Shown here: in pieces, positions 60,925 through 64,000 of the stretch
Layout of the letters: each line of letters opens with the position of its first letter
Numbering within the stretch: the first letter of the stretch is position 1
Assembly: GCF_036898095.1 (NCBI RefSeq)
Contig: NC_090743.1
Span: 21,507,595 to 21,571,594 of the forward strand
Origin: Palaemon carinicauda
Taxonomy: Eukaryota; Arthropoda; Malacostraca; Decapoda; Palaemonidae
DNA: 64,000 nt
Reading direction: 5' to 3'
The notes under the pieces: generated by a model
Database searches by the model: none
Told to the model about the DNA's origin: nothing
The model's input: only the letters and a program-made list of their open reading frames with translations
Position numbers and translations under genes: made by a program

Positions 60925-61900
60925 GAGCACAGCTAAGAAACTGAAGAAACGAGAGACTTCACAAGTTGATGGAGTTATATATGAGATACTGTTGTACGTG
61001 TGTGATTGAGTAACTGACAAGGAATATGTTTTGTAAGGTATGGCTTAATGAAAGGAAAGACTCTTAAAGAATTGTGTAAGAAGACGACTAATAGTGATCA
61101 AGACAACTGTAAGATATCGAGGAATATGTCGTTCCTCAGTACGCCAGGAAAAGTTTATGGTAGGAATAAGATAAACTGATGATAGGAGAATTGTTAAGGG
61201 AAAAAACGGTGCAGGGACTAGACAGAGAAGTTTGTGTTTACTAGAATACGCGGACAGGAGAATGACGGGTTTGGTACTCTTGTGGGTCGGAGATTATAAG
61301 TTATTTTCATGGATGTTTAATATCTTCATGGATAAACTAATACAAAAGGTTAATGAAAGGAATTTTTAATAGTGCGCAATGATGGATAAGAATATGAATC
61401 ACAAAGGAGATGGTTGATGTTTGAATTTGATACAGTACAGTACAGAATCTAGTGAAATACTTTTGAAAGTGCATACCAGCGGAGAAATTTGAGAGCAAAG
61501 GAGAGCAACTGGGAGGATATAAATGCTAGAAAAATAGCAGTATATTTTTTATTTGGAAATCATTTTAAAGATGATTGGAATATGTGGGACGAGGTAAATT
61601 AAAAAGTGTTTTTATATGTGTGTGCAAAAAAGGGGGGAAGTGACTCCGATTATCTGTGGTAGACATAAGTGGGGTAGCACGACCAATTCTTATTTATGAA
61701 ACTAATTTAAATGTTGAATGCAAATGAAAGAACGAATGTTGAAGCAGCTAAGATGAATTGTTTTGTACTGCATAAATAATAGTGAGAAGTATGGCCATTC
61801 ATAGAAATGACAAAATGTCTAGCATAGGTGAAGCGATGGATCAAAGACTTTTCAGGTGGTTTATTAGGAAGATGTGGGTATAATTTAGCACCGGTAAATA
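60925..61900 (+). pseudogene. LINE family 3 reverse transcriptase, badly decayed
   Basis: No open frame survives, but shifting frames give RT landmarks in the right order: a KKRETSQVDGV-type start (60940), a YRG...SSVRQEKFMVG stretch (61115-61165, like the LLSVPGKVYG block), FNIFMDKLIQKVNERN (61318-61366, like the LFN-YMD palm segment), and near 61800-61860 a MDQRLFRWF segment like the C-terminal RWFGH block. The YADD region is not identifiable. This is an old non-LTR element on the + strand, of a different family from the other six LINE pieces. Confidence 0.7.
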
Positions 61901-62458
61901 AGATAATGAGGTTTGCTTCCCCATTGGTCAAGAAATTTCAACACTTGATTTCATACATTTTTGTTCATTAGGCCCTAATATGCCCTCAAACTTATAGATT
62001 AATTTCTCTGGTTTCCTTTAGAATATTGTTCCTTTACCACCTCAGCTCGAGTCTTAAAAGTTTACCGAATGATTAAAAGTTTGAAGCACGTAGAATGTTG
62101 AAAGATTTTCTTCAAGCGCTCGTACATTTTCTAATTTTCATCCATTTTAATTCATAGAAATGTATCTAGGAATTTGTTTGCCTTGTTTAGTAGAAAATTC
62201 ACAGCGAAATTTTCAAAATCTTAGTGCTCTATAAGTTAAACATAAGCACGCGTATTAAAGTTTAGTTGACTATTAAGGTGATTAATTCATGCAACGTTTA
62301 TCTTGCAATTCAATTAGAGAAATGCTACGGACAGACTAATATGGCTTTTTATTTGCATCGCACGTTTAAATTCTAATCTCCCTTGGTAGTCCGATTCTGA
62401 ACCACCTTTTCCTTATGTATTTCCTTCTGGAAATGTTTGTTTTTATTTTTAAATATAG
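61901..62458. other. unassigned AT-rich DNA
   Basis: No feature recognised. Confidence 0.5.
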
Positions 62459-62835
62459 GGGCACTCTTTAGAGCTCAGACCTCTGCCGCGGCAGCTTATT
62501 TCTCGACCTTTTGCTCGACCTTGACCTTGGCCTTTGCCCTTAATATGTATTAATTGGCCTGGATTTTCATACACTCAAATATGAACCAAGTTTGAAGTCG
62601 CTGTGACAACGATGTCCAAACTTATGACTAATTACGTGAATTGGACATTTTGCTTGACCGTGACCCTGACCTTCCAAAATTTTATAATTTCCAGCTTTTT
62701 ACATAACAGTTAATCTCTGCAAGTTTCATTACTCTACGATTTAAATTGTACCCAGGAAGCTGTTCACAAACAAACACACACACACACACACACATACACA
62801 CTCACAAACAGGGGTTAAAACATAACCCCTTTCCA
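62459..62835 (+). repeat. interspersed repeat with gaccttgacc motifs and (CA)n core
   Basis: Has gcgg cagcttattt-type start, gctcgaccttgaccttggcc, ttgaagtcgctgtgacaac, ttgaccgtgaccctgacctt, ttccagctttttacataaca, ttcacaaacaaacacac and a terminal cgtggacggaggtaa. From memory the same ordered text occurs widely in invertebrate genomes as a non-coding repeat. No second copy is in this window. Confidence 0.5.
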
Positions 62836-63350
62836 AATTCGTGGACGGAGGTAAAAAGGTGTTTTTCTCTTGTCCTTAATCCCAAATTTTCTCCCGTATC
62901 CGCCTTGATCTCACACGTATCGGATTGTTAGTTAGTTCGGCCGACGGTAAATTGGCAAGAGATGGTATGACAACCAGGAACCTACGTGAAAAAAAAAAAA
63001 AAAAAAAAACTGATTCCACAGTTATGTTATCTACGGTGTGATTTCACCTTTATGCTTTCTACCCTTTCTCTTCATAATTTTCTTTTGGCCTATTCCTTCC
63101 TATATGTTTATATTGTCTTTTTTTATAAGTTGCATCTTGCATCATATAGTTAGGAGTTAATCCCATGGTGCTACACAAGCCGGTCTAGATATTTGAGTTA
63201 TTGGCTTGGTTGAACTATTTCCCTTTGTTGTGTGCCTTCCTATGTGTTGAACTTTTTTATGGTGATCAATTTCATCATATACTGTAGTTAGGATTTCATT
63301 CCAGGGGGCCACCATAGCGTTCTAGAAATTCGAGTTATTGGCATGGTTGA
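62836..63350. other. unassigned DNA with a 20-bp poly-A
   Basis: Poly-A at 62989-63009. Two similar blocks (about 63150-63210 and 63275-63345: ttaggagttaatcccatgg and ttaggatttcattccaggg, each later followed by gagttattggc) indicate an old 130-bp tandem duplication. Confidence 0.5.
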
Positions 63351-63351
63351 A

Positions 63352-63352
<1 letters not shown>

Positions 63353-63390
<38 letters not shown>
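63353..63390. repeat. (ATT)n microsatellite
   Basis: About 12 ATT units without the (TAA)n-element body beside them. Confidence 0.95.
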
Positions 63391-63439
63391 GTACGCACCA
63401 TGTAAAAAATGCCGCAAAATGTTTAAATAGATATGCAAA

Positions 63440-63499
63440 CAAACCCACATCCCCCCCCCCTATCGCCAGGGTATGACTACTCCCCTTGTCCGAGGCACG

Positions 63500-63500
<1 letters not shown>
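63440..63500 (+). repeat. short interspersed repeat P, partial
   Basis: ccatc-poly-C, cgccagggtatgactactcc and gtccgaggcacgg directly before (TA)n, matching the right end of the family. Confidence 0.65.

Positions 63501-63579
<79 letters not shown>
63501..63579. repeat. (TA)n microsatellite
   Basis: About 40 TA units attached to repeat P. Confidence 0.97.
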
Positions 63580-63581
<2 letters not shown>

Positions 63582-64000
63582 TCAGACACTATTATATAGG
63601 GAAGGTTATAATTATTGTTGTTTTTGTTCTTGTCGTCGTCGTCGTCCAAAGAAGCCCTAAATGGCCATGCGCATAGGAACCAACTGATTTTACAAAATGA
63701 AGAGTTCCTTAACAAAATCTGTTGCCAAGGGGTGAATTTTGAAATATATTGAATTCCTGACCATTTTGGGGTTGTTGGTAGTGAAAAGGCGATACTGCTG
63801 CTGAATCAGTAGTTAATTTATCACAAAAGAGCATTAAACTACTCATTAAGGCTTATATAAACCATCATGAATATTTCATTGTAGCAAAATGGCGAGCGAT
63901 CTGGAATAATGGATCTGATAACAATAAATTAAAGAATTTGAATCAATCGTGTCTCCATGGGAATCGCCATGCCAGAAGGTTAGGACGACGGAGGTAATTT
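63580..64000. other. unassigned DNA to window end
   Basis: A short (GTC)n run is at 63632-63646. No gene recognised. Confidence 0.5.

Noticed and set aside
63353..63390. Possible tenth (TAA)n-tailed element
   Set aside because: Only the trinucleotide tract is present. The adjacent sequence lacks the gctacaaccct body.

Overview
This is eukaryotic, AT-rich, repeat-dominated DNA. I find no credible host protein-coding gene, rRNA, functional tRNA, CRISPR array or bacterial-type operon. Long (TA)n, (GA)n/(CT)n, (CA)n and (ATT)n tracts, decayed non-LTR and LTR retrotransposons, tRNA-like SINEs and small fold-back elements fill most of the recognisable sequence. From memory, several of the interspersed repeats resemble repeats of decapod crustacean DNA and transcripts, especially a (TAA)n-tailed element and a tRNA-like SINE. 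I therefore infer a decapod, probably a caridean prawn of the Palaemon/Macrobrachium type. No search was run, so the taxon is an inference.

Layout. 0-5 kb: a LINE fragment, then a Ty3/Gypsy element with two LTR copies in the same orientation and an internally inverted pol region (2186-4338), then a fold-back repeat. 5-15 kb: (TAA)n-tailed element copies, three reverse-strand LINE pieces of two families (9477-9905, 10055-11035, 12372-14885), and a SINE-like repeat that shares its 3' tail with one of those LINEs. 15-18 kb: eight near-identical 273-bp tandem units carrying a pol III B-box-like motif, bracketed by (TA)n. 19-28 kb: more (TAA)n-tailed copies, a 56-bp-arm hairpin, an 8 x 60-bp minisatellite, tRNA-like SINEs, a short palindromic element and a 92-bp duplication beside a poly-T tract. 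28-35 kb: mostly microsatellites and unassigned DNA, with one LINE 3' end. 35-40 kb: a decayed APE-type LINE whose endonuclease region contains an in-frame microsatellite, then a large old inverted repeat of about 860 bp. 40-47 kb: (GA)n/(CT)n arrays and a 2.6-kb minisatellite of 28-bp units with an 84-bp higher-order period. 49-54 kb: nested insertions (element within SINE, element within element) and two MITEs with clear terminal repeats. 54-64 kb: mostly unassigned AT-rich DNA, a SINE, a badly decayed forward-strand LINE (60.9-61.9 kb) and a further interspersed repeat.

Nothing here works as a gene set. The biology is in how the repeats relate to each other: SINE-LINE tail sharing, (TA)n tracts lying at the ends of specific elements, insertions nested inside other insertions, and local tandem amplification. 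Nearly all open reading frames in the window are microsatellite translations, tandem-repeat translations or transposon remnants. Boundaries are by eye and accurate to roughly 5-30 bp unless a terminus motif is named.
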